Shown: positions 26,678-35,167, counted from the stretch's first letter. The stretch: DNA of 64,000 nt from Salinactinospora qingdaonensis (GCF_039539445.1 NZ_BAABDD010000013.1:62001-126000), one strand, 5' to 3'. Made by a program: numbers and translations. The notes: generated by a model not told the origin, from the letters alone.

Positions 26678-26911
26678 ATGCGATTCCTGGGCAAGACCGC
26701 GGCCGTGACCATGGCGACTGCCGCTCTGCTGAGCTTTGGGGCGGGGGCCGCCTCGGCCAGCGGCAAGGACATCTACAACCAGGACACCAACTACTCGGCC
26801 TGTAACCAGGGCAAGAACACGCAGGGTCTGGTTGCGGTCGGCCTCAACGTCGACCTGCTGACCAACTGCAACGCCAACTTCGTCGACAACTCGGTGAACA
26901 ACAACAACTAG
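26678..26911 (+). CDS. Small secreted two-cysteine protein, copy 2
   Basis: A 77-aa paralogue of the 25979 gene, nearly identical in signal peptide (MRFLGKTAAVTMATAALLSF) and in the mature core DIYNQDTNYSACN, then GKNTQGL-x-AVGLN. Two cysteines and the NSVNNNN tail are conserved. Differences cluster after the signal cleavage site and around residues 58-62 (VDLL against ISAL). The same GGGAAGG ribosome site is present. The near-fixed mature core suggests a structural surface protein or secreted peptide. The function is not known to me. Confidence 0.85.
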   Translation: MRFLGKTAAVTMATAALLSFGAGAASASGKDIYNQDTNYSACNQGKNTQGLVAVGLNVDLLTNCNANFVDNSVNNNN

Positions 26912-26988
26912 CACTCTCGGCCGCACTGCGCGCCCGCGTGAACGGGGGGACCCTTAGCCCAGCGCGTGGAGCGGCCAACGGTGCAGCG

Positions 26989-27025
26989 GGCGCCGCGGGA
27001 GCCGCACGGGTCTCGCGGCGCCTTT
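26989..27025 (+). terminator. Terminator after secreted-protein gene 2
   Basis: Stem GGCGCCGCG (26989-26997) / CGCGGCGCC (27014-27022) and TTT. It matches the hairpin after copy 1 and separates the gene from the converging SDR gene. Confidence 0.82.
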
Positions 27026-27046
27026 CGTGGGCCGCCTGTGACCGCC

Positions 27047-27832
27047 TCACACCGCGCCACCGGTGGCCACGATGGTCTGCCCGGTGATCCAGCGGGCGTC
27101 GTCGCTGGCGAGAAACCCGACCACATCGGCGATGTCGTGCGGTGTCCCGGCCCGACCCAGCGGGGTGGCAGCCACGACGGCGTCGACGTGAGGCTGCATC
27201 TGTGGCGTGATCCGCTCGGGCGGCGTCACGCCGGGCAGGACAGAGTTGACGGTGATGCGGCGCGGCCCCACCTCTTTGGATAGCGCTACGGCCATCGCTT
27301 CCACCGCCGCCTTGGTGCCCGCGGCGGCGCCGAAACCGGCCGGGGCCGACCGGGTGGCCTCCCCGGAGATGGCGATGACACGCCCGCCGTCGCGCAGCCG
27401 CCGCGCCGCTTGGCGCATCACCAAGAAGGTGCCTTTGAGGTTGGTGGCGATCATCCGATCGACGTCGGCCTCGTCGAGTTCACCGAGCGGTGCCAAAACG
27501 ACCAGGCCGGCATTGGCCACGAGGATGTCGACCCCGCCGTTGATCTTCTCCGCGTCGTCGAACAGCCGCTCAACATCTTCGCTGCTGCTGACGTCGCCTT
27601 GGAGGGGGGTGGCCAGCCCGCCGTGCGACTCGATCGTGGACACGGTGGCCTGGGCTGCCTCAGCATTGCTGCGGTAGTTGACGACGACATGGGCGCCGTC
27701 GGAGGCGAGGCGCAGGGCGATGGCGCGACCGATGCCCCGGGAGGCGCCGGTGATGATCGCGGTGGCCCCGTCCAACGGCCGGGGACCGAACTCGCCCATA
27801 CCGTTGAGATTTCCGAGGTTGGTGGTCTCCAT
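27047..27832 (-). CDS. Short-chain dehydrogenase/reductase lacking the catalytic tyrosine
   Basis: A 261-aa classical-type SDR with NADP-binding TGASRGIGRAIALRL, the NAG motif (ILVANAGLV), the active-site-serine region VIAISGEATRS and C-terminal PGVTPPERITPQ. The YxxxK position reads FGAAAGTKAAVEAM: the lysine is present but the tyrosine four residues before it is alanine, which should abolish normal SDR catalysis. The start is uncertain: ATG 27832 (METTNLGN) or ATG 27799 (MGEFGPRP); ribosome sites are weak. It is the third gene of a minus-strand run S9 peptidase-GntR-SDR. Possible explanations are a non-catalytic role, different chemistry, or early decay. Confidence 0.85.
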   Translation of the reverse strand: METTNLGNLNGMGEFGPRPLDGATAIITGASRGIGRAIALRLASDGAHVVVNYRSNAEAAQATVSTIESHGGLATPLQGDVSSSEDVERLFDDAEKINGGVDILVANAGLVVLAPLGELDEADVDRMIATNLKGTFLVMRQAARRLRDGGRVIAISGEATRSAPAGFGAAAGTKAAVEAMAVALSKEVGPRRITVNSVLPGVTPPERITPQMQPHVDAVVAATPLGRAGTPHDIADVVGFLASDDARWITGQTIVATGGAV

Positions 27833-27924
27833 GTTCTGCAAGGTTAAACGAGTGGCCGCCCCCTGCTGGTAGGCAGCGAGTATCACCGCTGGTGAGCCGG
27901 CCGAGACCGGTTTGAGCGCCCTAC

Positions 27925-28650
27925 TCACCGCCGCTGCGTGCGGACCATACTGAGCCGGTAGACCAGACGGCACTGGTCGGTCGCGCCGAGCAGATCCGAG
28001 GTTTCCACCGCACGCTCGCCGTTGTAGTGGGTGCGCTCCATCACAATCGCGGGGTCACCGGGCATCCGGTTGAGCAGTTCCGCCTCCGCCCCGCTCAGCG
28101 GGCGCACCGTAACCTCCTCGATGACCCGGTCGATACGTATCCCGGCCGCGCCCAGCCGGTCCACCACGCTGAGGTCGGGGTCGCTCTCGCACGGCGAGCG
28201 CGTGGTGTTGTAAGTGAGCACGGTCGGCTCCCACGAGACGTGCGCAACGACCGGGAAACCGTCGCGTTCCCCGATCCGCCGGGTGCGGTACAGCGCCTCC
28301 TCTTCGCGGATGCCCAGCCGCTCGGCGATGTCGCCACCGGCCGGTTCGGTGATCGTGTCGACCGGCTGCTGGTGCAGCGTCCCCAAGAACGCCCGCGAGG
28401 AGTGGTCGGTGCGTGGAAATCGGATGCGTTCGGGCACCTGGCGCACGTAGTAGCCCGCCCCGGGGCGGCTTTCCACGATCCCTTCGTTGATCAGCAGGCG
28501 CAGCGCGCGCCGCGACACCTGTTCGCTGACTCCATGGTCGCGGGCGAGCTGAGCCCGGGACGGCAACCGGCTCCCGGGGGACAGTTCGCCGCTGAGGATG
28601 GGCTGGCGAAGCGTGTTGGCCAGCCATACGTAGCGTGGCTGCCCATCCAC
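27925..28650 (-). CDS. GntR/HutC-family transcriptional regulator
   Basis: A 241-aa regulator with an N-terminal winged helix (residues about 8-75: LRQPILSGELSPGSRLPSRA, then QLARDHGVSEQVSRRALRLL) and a UTRA ligand-binding domain (about 85-240). The GTG at 28650 has GGAGGT six bases upstream, and this ribosome site overlaps the end of the S9 peptidase gene, so the two are cotranscribed. It probably controls its own operon (peptidase-regulator-SDR) in response to a small ligand; the UTRA domain does not reveal which. Confidence 0.93.
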   Translation of the reverse strand: MDGQPRYVWLANTLRQPILSGELSPGSRLPSRAQLARDHGVSEQVSRRALRLLINEGIVESRPGAGYYVRQVPERIRFPRTDHSSRAFLGTLHQQPVDTITEPAGGDIAERLGIREEEALYRTRRIGERDGFPVVAHVSWEPTVLTYNTTRSPCESDPDLSVVDRLGAAGIRIDRVIEEVTVRPLSGAEAELLNRMPGDPAIVMERTHYNGERAVETSDLLGATDQCRLVYRLSMVRTQRR

Positions 28651-28652
28651 AG

Positions 28653-30449
28653 CTAGACCTCCGAGAAGGACGACTCCGCTGCGTTTAGCCCGGTGCTTCT
28701 CAACGCGAAGTCGAGTTCGACCGACATATGACGGATGTGCTCCTCGACGACGAGCGAACCGTGACCGGCGTCGAAACGGTACACCTCGTGCGGCTTCCCT
28801 AGCTCGGCAAGGCGTTCGATGTAGTTGTCGATCTGGCGGATGGGGCAGCGCGGGTCGTTCTCCCCGGCCAGGATCAGCACCGGCGCGGCCACGTCGTCGG
28901 CGTAGGTCAGCGGAGAGGAGCGCCGGTACAGCTCCGGGACCTCGTCGGGGGAGCCGCCGAACAGGGAACGGTCGAACGCCCGCAGCGCCTCCATCTCGTC
29001 GGCGTAGGCGGTGATGTAGTCGGCGATGGGGACGGCGGCGATCACGGCTCCCCACGAGTCGGGGTAGACACCGGCTCCCAGGAGCGCCAGGTAGCCGCCC
29101 CAGGAGCCGCCCTCGATCACGATGCGTTCGGGGTCGGTGAGCCCCGACTGCACCGCCCAGTCGCGCACCGTCTTCACATCCTCCAGCTCGGTCAACCCGA
29201 CCCGTCCCTCCAAGGCGTCGCGCCAGGCGCTGCCGTAGCCGGTGGAGCCGCGGTAGTTGACGCGCACGGCAGCGAAACCGTGATCCACCCACGCGGCCAC
29301 GTCGGGGGCGAAGGTGTCGAAGTCCTGGGCTTGCGGGCCGCCGTGGACGATGAACACGGTGGGGTGGGGAGCGGTGCCGGCCTCGGGTGTGGAGATGAGC
29401 GCGTGGATCTCCCCGCCGGGCCCGGGCACCATCGCGTCAGTGACCGGCACCGAGGCGGGCGCGGGAGTCCCGGGCGCCGACAGCACCACGGTTCCGGTGG
29501 TGTCGCGTACCACCGGCGGCTCGGCCGAGCTGGACCACACATACTCCACGGTGCCGTCGGGACGGGCACCCGCCGCCGAGACGAGGCCGCGCGCGACCTC
29601 CAGAGAGATCAGCTCGCCACTGGCCAAGTCGTAGCGGAACAGTTGGGAACGGGCGTGGTAGTCCTGCTCGATGAGCAGCGACGCACCGTCGGGGTACCAG
29701 TCGGCCAGCAGATCGCCGGGCAGATCGAGGTGGATCTCGTGCTCGGCGCCGGTGATGGCGTCGAGGATGAGGGGTTCGAGGCGGCCGTGGCGCTCGTGCA
29801 GCAGGAGCAGCCGGGAATCGTCGGGCGCGAAGCCCACGGGCGAGAGGTCCTTGTGCGGACCGTCCCACAGGTCGGCCACGGTCTCGACAGCGCCGGAGTC
29901 GGTGTCCATGCGCAGCACCCGCACGGCCATGTGCCGACTGTCACCGTGCTCGCTGTGGGCGATGGCGAACAGCGACTCGTCGGCGGAGAGGTCGGCGAGC
30001 CAGCCCTCCTGGCGATGGGAGTAGACGGTGCGGGGTTCGGCACCGGGCACGCTCAGCCGCACGTCGAAACCGTCGTCGGTGGAGCGGCCCACCAGCGCCA
30101 CCCCTGAGGCGCCCAAGGCGAGCCCCGCGGCGTAGGAGGGCTCCAGCCCCGGCACGGCGAGGTCGTCGAGGCCGCCCATGAAGGGTTGGCGCCGCCACAC
30201 CCCGAACTCGTCGCCGTCGGTGTCGTCGAACCACCACACCCACTCGCCGGTGGGGTCGAGGACCCCCACCATGGTGCCCTGCCGCCGTTTCGTCGCTTGG
30301 CGCTGCTCGCCGCTTTCCCGGTCCCAGGTGTAGATCTCCCACGTGCCGCTGGCGTTGCTGCGGAAGAGGCAGCGCTGTGGTGCGTTTCTGGCCCATGAGG
30401 GCAGGCTGATCTTCGCCGCCCGGAACCTGTCCTGCCAGTGTTCTCCCAT
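28653..30449 (-). CDS. S9-family prolyl-oligopeptidase-like serine peptidase
   Basis: A 598-aa protein with an N-terminal beta-propeller (about residues 1-340) and a C-terminal alpha/beta-hydrolase peptidase domain. The catalytic triad is visible: Ser in GGSWGGYLALLG, Asp in AGENDPRCP, His in DAGHGSLV. No signal peptide, so probably cytosolic, cleaving oligopeptides. The ATG at 30449 gives MGEHWQDRFRAAKISLPSW, the usual family start; an upstream ATG would add 59 unusual residues. It is two bases from the GntR gene. Confidence 0.92.
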   Translation of the reverse strand: MGEHWQDRFRAAKISLPSWARNAPQRCLFRSNASGTWEIYTWDRESGEQRQATKRRQGTMVGVLDPTGEWVWWFDDTDGDEFGVWRRQPFMGGLDDLAVPGLEPSYAAGLALGASGVALVGRSTDDGFDVRLSVPGAEPRTVYSHRQEGWLADLSADESLFAIAHSEHGDSRHMAVRVLRMDTDSGAVETVADLWDGPHKDLSPVGFAPDDSRLLLLHERHGRLEPLILDAITGAEHEIHLDLPGDLLADWYPDGASLLIEQDYHARSQLFRYDLASGELISLEVARGLVSAAGARPDGTVEYVWSSSAEPPVVRDTTGTVVLSAPGTPAPASVPVTDAMVPGPGGEIHALISTPEAGTAPHPTVFIVHGGPQAQDFDTFAPDVAAWVDHGFAAVRVNYRGSTGYGSAWRDALEGRVGLTELEDVKTVRDWAVQSGLTDPERIVIEGGSWGGYLALLGAGVYPDSWGAVIAAVPIADYITAYADEMEALRAFDRSLFGGSPDEVPELYRRSSPLTYADDVAAPVLILAGENDPRCPIRQIDNYIERLAELGKPHEVYRFDAGHGSLVVEEHIRHMSVELDFALRSTGLNAAESSFSEV

Positions 30450-30625
30450 GGCACCCAGTAAAGCAGCAGTATTCGGATCATCGGACCTGGCGTATCGGAT
30501 AGGGGCGATCGGGCGTGACCGGCCATCCGGCACGGGGACCGATGTGAATGCCGTGGTCACCGACTCGGTGTCGTGGATGACCGTAACTCGCCGGCCGCTC
30601 GCCGCGGCCTCCCACACCCGGCACA

Positions 30626-31195
30626 ATGACCCTTATGGTCGAGCCGTCCCCACTGTCGTTGCCGGAGTTGCGTGACCGCACCGAGCGCGGCGAAAGCTTC
30701 GCGTTCCTGTTCTTCTGGGGCCATCGACCGTTACGCGACGGCTCGATCGGGCCGGGCTGTCTGAGCCAGTGGTGGCCGGCGCCGTTCACGGTCGGCGGGG
30801 TCACCTACGCCACCGCGCAGCACTGGATGATGGCGCAGAAAGCGCGCTTGTTCGGCGACGACGTGACGGCGCGACATATCACCGCCGCCACCCATCCGGG
30901 CGAGGCCAAGGCGCTGGGCCGCAAGGTCCGCGGCTTTGACGAGCAGGTGTGGTGCGAGCACCGTTTTGACATCGTGGCGCGCGGCTCGGTCGAGAAGTTC
31001 GGCCAGCACCCCGAGTTGGCGGACTTCCTGCTCGGCACCCGCCGGCGTATCCTCGCCGAGGCCAACCCCCATGACCTGGTGTGGGGCATCGGCGTGACCG
31101 CCAAGGACGAACGCGCCACCGACCCCACCCGTTGGCCCGGCCTGAACCTGCTCGGTTTCGCCCTGATGCACGCCAGAGAGCAGCTATCGCCATGA
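30626..31195 (+). CDS. NADAR-family protein (YbiA-like N-glycosidase)
   Basis: A 189-aa NADAR-domain protein. Family features are FLFFWGHRP, CLSQWWPAPFTVGGVTYATA, AQHWMMAQKARLFGD, WGIGVTAKDERATDP and the end GLNLLGFALMHARE. YbiA-type enzymes split N-glycosidic bonds in riboflavin-pathway intermediates, and others act in NAD/ADP-ribose metabolism or phage defence. ATG at 30626 or 30635; neither has a good ribosome site. It is divergent from the S9 peptidase gene and 350 bases from an XRE-ImmA/PIN module. Confidence 0.92.
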   Translation: MTLMVEPSPLSLPELRDRTERGESFAFLFFWGHRPLRDGSIGPGCLSQWWPAPFTVGGVTYATAQHWMMAQKARLFGDDVTARHITAATHPGEAKALGRKVRGFDEQVWCEHRFDIVARGSVEKFGQHPELADFLLGTRRRILAEANPHDLVWGIGVTAKDERATDPTRWPGLNLLGFALMHAREQLSP

Positions 31196-31550
31196 CGAAA
31201 CGTGTCCATATAAGGCCATAGCGTGTCCGGTTCCGGCCATATCGCGGCTGGTACTGCTGTGGCGGGAGTTGCGCCGAGCCGCTTGCCCGGGCGTAAGGAC
31301 GCCGCCGGTCGATCCTCGTAGGTGGCGATTCCCCCAGGCCCCGGACTTGCCGGCCGCATCCACCCCACCCCCGCCGTCCTGCCGAAGACGGCCACTTCCA
31401 CAAGAACCCCCTCCGGGGCCCATGTTGCTGAGTGAGCGCGCCCGACAGAAACACCTGAGAAATGACTCCTCGGAGTTGTGTCCAAACAGTTTGTATTTTT
31501 TGTTGCTTCCCTCATTCACAGCTTCCGGTAATTGTGCGATCATCGCACAT
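31196..31550 (+). promoter_or_regulatory. Promoter region of the XRE-ImmA gene with a palindromic operator
   Basis: A gene-free 355 bases that become AT-rich towards the end (TTTGTATTTTTTGTTGC near 31488-31506). The perfect palindrome TGTGCGAT-C-ATCGCACA (31533-31549) ends one base before the ATG at 31551. Its position fits autorepression by the XRE protein. Confidence 0.65.
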
Positions 31551-32651
31551 ATGGAGATGGAGTTGAGTTGGGCGCTGATCGGCGAGCGCATCCGGGAGAG
31601 CAGGGCGGCTGCCGGGCTTTCCCAGCAGGACCTCGCTGACAAGGTCGGCCTGGAGCGCAGCATGATCTCCAAGCTGGAGAAGGGAGACCGCCGGATCGAC
31701 GCGGTCGAACTCACCCGACTCGCTGGCGCGCTCGACTACCCCTTGACGCATTTCTTGCACCCTGCCCCCGAGGTCATCTCGCGTAGAGCGTCTATCGCTG
31801 ACAGCACCGATGTCGGGGACAGTCCGGCCGCAAGTAGCGCCTACCGTACCGAGGCACTGCTCGCGGGGTGGTTGCGCGACGTACGTCAACTCATCCAGAC
31901 CACCTTCCTCGTCCCCGCTCCGATGCTGCGTTACCCCCATGAGGTGGCTCACGTCGAACAGGCCAGAGAAGCCGCCCGATGGCTGCGCGGGCAGCTCGAT
32001 CTTGGCGCCGAACCGATCGACTCCGTCGCCGATGTCTGCGAGCGGGCGGGTCAGTTCGTCGCGGTCATCCCTCTGCCCTCGGACGGCGCATCCTTGGTGG
32101 ATGGTGACGTCGCGGTGGCCGTGGTCAACAAGGAGTTGGTACCGGGACGGCGACGCAGCACCGCCGCCCACGAGTTGGGACACCTGGTGTTGGGGGATGA
32201 GTTCTCCAGTGACCTCGGAGTGCATGCTTCACGCGAGGAGCGAGAGAGGGTGGTGGAAGTGTTCGCCGCCGAGTTCCTGCTGCCCTGTGAGCAAGCGCGA
32301 GAGGTCGCTGAAGAGGGCACCGAGAAGGAACGGCGCCATGCTTTGGTCCGGTTGTCGGCGACTTACCGGGTCTCATGGGGTCTCGCTCTCACTCAGTTCA
32401 GGGACAGCGGAGCGACCGGTGATGACGAGTTGCGTCGGCTGAAAGCCCGTATCCCCACCGAGGTCGAACTCAAGGACGCTCTGGGGTGGAAACCTCAGCC
32501 GGACCTCGAATCGGTACGGGTCTCACCCCGCTATGCCTCTGCGGTGATGGCGGCGATGCGAGCGCACGCCATTACCCCCACACGTGCCGTGGAGATGATG
32601 CGGGACCAGGTCTCGATCGAAGAACTCACCGAGGAAGCACTCTCCCCCTGA
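31551..32651 (+). CDS. XRE-type regulator fused to ImmA/IrrE metallopeptidase
   Basis: A 366-aa fusion. The N-terminal helix-turn-helix (residues 8-65: IGERIRESRAAAGLSQQDLA, DKVGLERSMISKLEKGDR) precedes a COG2856 zinc peptidase domain with HELGH (His207) and a downstream Glu-rich stretch (EVFAAEFLLP). ImmA/IrrE proteases cut repressors in stress or mobile-element control, and XRE-ImmA fusions act as antitoxins with a toxin gene downstream. Here a PIN-domain gene starts 5 bases after the stop. The ATG at 31551 directly follows the palindrome; there is no clear ribosome site, so a leaderless transcript is possible. Confidence 0.9.
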   Translation: MEMELSWALIGERIRESRAAAGLSQQDLADKVGLERSMISKLEKGDRRIDAVELTRLAGALDYPLTHFLHPAPEVISRRASIADSTDVGDSPAASSAYRTEALLAGWLRDVRQLIQTTFLVPAPMLRYPHEVAHVEQAREAARWLRGQLDLGAEPIDSVADVCERAGQFVAVIPLPSDGASLVDGDVAVAVVNKELVPGRRRSTAAHELGHLVLGDEFSSDLGVHASREERERVVEVFAAEFLLPCEQAREVAEEGTEKERRHALVRLSATYRVSWGLALTQFRDSGATGDDELRRLKARIPTEVELKDALGWKPQPDLESVRVSPRYASAVMAAMRAHAITPTRAVEMMRDQVSIEELTEEALSP

Positions 32652-32655
32652 ACGA

Positions 32656-33177
32656 TTGTTGTTCGACGCATCTCCACTGCTGCACTCCGCCAAGGCGGAC
32701 CGCCTCGATGTGCTGGGGGACTTGGTCAAGGGCTTCGCACCTGCGACGACCCGGGCCGTCCTCGACGAGATCCACCGTAATGACCCCCAGGCCTCGACAG
32801 CGGTTCTCAGAGCGGAATGGATCTCGGTGGTTGAGACTGACTCGTTGGAACTGCTCAACGCTGTGGTGAAGTGGAGCATGCGCATGGGGCTGACTGGTGA
32901 CGGCCACAACATTGGGGAGACCACGCTGTGCGCCTACGCTGACGTCCACGGCGGAGTTTTGATCGTAGACGACCTGGATGCTCGTAATGTTGCTCAGAAG
33001 CACGGGCTGACCGTTCGAGGGACGGTTGGCCTGATCGCCGACGCTTGCCGACGACAGGACTGTACGGTCACGAACGCATCAGTACTCGCTGACGAGCTCA
33101 AGGACTCCGGCATGCGACTCCCCTTTGACAAAGGCGGATTCCAGCAGTGGGCCAGAGAAGAGAAGCTGCTCGACTAA
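32656..33177 (+). CDS. PIN-domain-like nuclease, putative toxin
   Basis: A 173-aa protein with PIN-like acidic residues. It starts LFDASPLL, has an Asp/Glu helix (RAVLDEIHR), a GET motif (NIGETTLCAYAD) and LIVDDLDARNVA, the pattern of metal-binding Asp/Glu in PIN RNases. The TTG at 32656 follows the XRE-ImmA stop by 5 bases. In known pairs of this kind the upstream regulator represses transcription and neutralises the toxin. No ribosome site of its own is evident, which fits translational coupling. Toxicity has not been shown; a housekeeping RNase is possible. Confidence 0.8.
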   Translation: MLFDASPLLHSAKADRLDVLGDLVKGFAPATTRAVLDEIHRNDPQASTAVLRAEWISVVETDSLELLNAVVKWSMRMGLTGDGHNIGETTLCAYADVHGGVLIVDDLDARNVAQKHGLTVRGTVGLIADACRRQDCTVTNASVLADELKDSGMRLPFDKGGFQQWAREEKLLD

Positions 33178-33595
33178 CGTGCCACTGATAGCTGCGTATC
33201 GTCGCCGGCGCCTTCGAGATCCGGGCTAAGGGACCCACCGTGCTCGTCCCGGGACGGCACCTCTATCGCTTCCGGCCTGAGTCGTTCTCTACTGCCGCAT
33301 CTGTCCGCAGATAGGTGTGCCTCCACCCCTCCTTACCGAGTACGCCACGATGTGGGAGGGGTGATCCAGCCACGCGGAGTGTCCGTGGAGATGCACGGTG
33401 GGGCCGAACCGTGTGTGGTCCGCGGCCCCGGCCTCCCTCCACCATCGGTAGGCCGAGGCCGCTTCCTCGAACAGGTTCCGGGGACCGTGCTGCCGCCGCC
33501 GTCCTCACCGTCATTGGGGCGCTGGGCGAACCGGCTTGTCTTCATGACTGTCTTAGCGGGACAGGTCGCCGTGTCGACGGGCGGTGCGAGGAGGC
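33178..33595. other. Intergenic region
   Basis: About 420 bases between the PIN gene and the converging DUF2000 gene. Open frames exist in both directions but match no family and lack start signals. No clear terminator was found. Confidence 0.45.
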
Positions 33596-34081
33596 TCAGC
33601 CCAGCAGCGGGAGCCGTCCCACGAGTTTGTCGACCTTGTTGCGCGGTCCGACGATGCTCACTCCGTGGTAGGTGATGTTTTCGCTGGCAGTGGTACTCAG
33701 CGTGTTCAGGTAGCCGCCGTAGACACGGCAGATCTGGGCCGTCTCGGGCATGTCCACCACGAACAGGCCACTCTTGGTTCGGCTCTTCTCGCGGATCTCG
33801 CGCACCTTCTCCACCTCGGCACCCAGAACCGTGCACCCCGACCACGGCAATCCGACGTGGTCGGTTCCCGAGGCGTCCGTCCCGCCGGGACCGACGAGAG
33901 CCGGGATCGCTTTGCCAACGGCGGCGGCCATACAGCCGGTGGTGTTGGCGATCAACCCGGACGGCAGGTCCCGGTTGACCACCATGACCCACTTGAACCC
34001 GAGTTCCCGCGTGGACAGGTCGATCTGGATCTCGTTGTCAGCGAGTTGGAAGGGGACCGGCGCGGTCCGTTGATCGGCCAT
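33596..34081 (-). CDS. DUF2000 family protein
   Basis: A 161-aa protein of the DUF2000 family (peptidyl-tRNA-hydrolase-2-like fold). It has an N-terminal strand KWVMVVNRDLPSGLIANTTG, then AAAVGKAIPALVG, WSGCTVLGAEVEKVREI, and the C-terminal YHGVSIVGPRNKVDKLVG. GAGAGGA upstream of ATG 34081. It is divergent from an Lrp/AsnC regulator, as DUF2000 genes commonly are, and is probably its target. Biochemical role unknown. Confidence 0.87.
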   Translation of the reverse strand: MADQRTAPVPFQLADNEIQIDLSTRELGFKWVMVVNRDLPSGLIANTTGCMAAAVGKAIPALVGPGGTDASGTDHVGLPWSGCTVLGAEVEKVREIREKSRTKSGLFVVDMPETAQICRVYGGYLNTLSTTASENITYHGVSIVGPRNKVDKLVGRLPLLG

Positions 34082-34268
34082 GAGTAAGGCGTCCTCTCGT
34101 TTCGGCAGCCCTCGCCCATGGTTCGGCGCCCAGGTAAAGGCGCCGAACCATCGGCACGGATGCGTCGTTGATCTTCCCTGCGTGCGGAGAATCGCGTATA
34201 AGCTAAATGAAAATCCGTTCTTATGTAAGATCTGCCGAATTTTATTCGGGGCAAAGGGGATTTTCTTT
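34082..34268. promoter_or_regulatory. Divergent promoter region for DUF2000 and Lrp genes
   Basis: AT-rich DNA (34190-34260) with short inverted repeats such as CTTATGTAAG and CGAATTTTATTCG, directly before AAAGGGGA and the Lrp start. These are plausible Lrp-family binding and promoter elements. Confidence 0.6.
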
Positions 34269-34772
34269 ATGATCGACGAACTTGACCGCGCGATTCTGCG
34301 GGAACTGCAAAAGGATGCTCGGCAGACCAACCGCGACCTCGCCGCTGCCGTGGGGGTGGCACCCTCGACCTCGTTGGAGCGGGTGCGGGCGCTGCGGGAG
34401 AGGGGCGTGGTGCGTGGCTACCGTGCCGATGTCGACCTCGACGCGATCGGTCGTCACGTGCAGGCGATGATCGCGGTACGCATCCGCCCGCCGTCTCGCC
34501 GCAACATCGAGAGCTTCCGCGAGTGGGTGTCGCGACTGTCGGAGACTGTGGGTGTGTTCGTCACCTCCGGCAGTCGGGATTTCCTCATCCACATCGCTGT
34601 GGCTGACACCGATGGTCTTTACGCCTTCGTCATCGACCGACTGACGCAGCGTCCCGAGGTGGCCGATGTGGAGACCAGCGTGGTCTACGAACACCGCCGG
34701 GCCGTCCCGGTGGACCCCATCCGTGAGCGCCGCTCCGAGGGGCGGGAGCCCAACCAGGGTCGGACGGGCTAG
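34269..34772 (+). CDS. Lrp/AsnC-family transcriptional regulator
   Basis: A 167-aa regulator with an N-terminal helix-turn-helix (DELDRAILRELQKDARQTNR, then DLAAAVGVAPSTSLERVRAL) and a C-terminal RAM ligand-binding domain (about residues 68-150). AAAGGGGA eight bases before the ATG at 34269 confirms the start. The family controls amino-acid metabolism and often the divergent gene, here DUF2000. Confidence 0.95.
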   Translation: MIDELDRAILRELQKDARQTNRDLAAAVGVAPSTSLERVRALRERGVVRGYRADVDLDAIGRHVQAMIAVRIRPPSRRNIESFREWVSRLSETVGVFVTSGSRDFLIHIAVADTDGLYAFVIDRLTQRPEVADVETSVVYEHRRAVPVDPIRERRSEGREPNQGRTG

Positions 34773-35042
34773 GGAAACGGAGGGCGCTGGCGCTTCCCTG
34801 ACTGTCCGTCGACGCGGAGCGGGCGGGCGCGAAAGCACCATGTCGCCATGTCGACATTTCCCCCTCAGCGGTGTTGTCGCCGCCCACGGCTGTCAGGGAA
34901 GTGGCCAATCGCCCAACTTTGGGTTTCATGTGGAACCTTCCCTCGCCGTTCACCTGCCATGACTCGTCCCCCAGCCTCAGCCGTCCCACCCCGTCGAGTC
35001 GGTTGGCCCACAAGGCCGGTAGAATTATTCGAGGATGAGCAA

Positions 35043-35079
35043 CGAAGGGCCTTCACCCGTAACGGGTGAAGGCCCTTCG
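35043..35079. terminator. Perfect hairpin 1
   Basis: An 18-bp stem (CGAAGGGCCTTCACCCGT at 35043-35060 with its complement at 35062-35079). It could stop transcription from either side; there is no strong T-run. Confidence 0.65.
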
Positions 35080-35131
35080 CTCGTGTGTACCCCATGACCG
35101 AGTAGGTAGGATCTTCCTTGGTACTCAGGTA

Positions 35132-35167
35132 GAGGGCCTTCCGCGTCAGTAGGGGCGGAAGGCCCTC
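35132..35167 (-). terminator. Hairpin 2, beside the DUF397 gene
   Basis: A 13-bp stem GAGGGCCTTCCGC (35132-35144) with its complement at 35155-35167, 15 bases past the DUF397 stop. It is probably the minus-strand terminator. Confidence 0.65.

Noticed and set aside
33333..33992. Minus-strand frame overlapping the DUF2000 gene
   Set aside because: The DUF2000 frame has clear family motifs; the alternative is out of frame and low-complexity.
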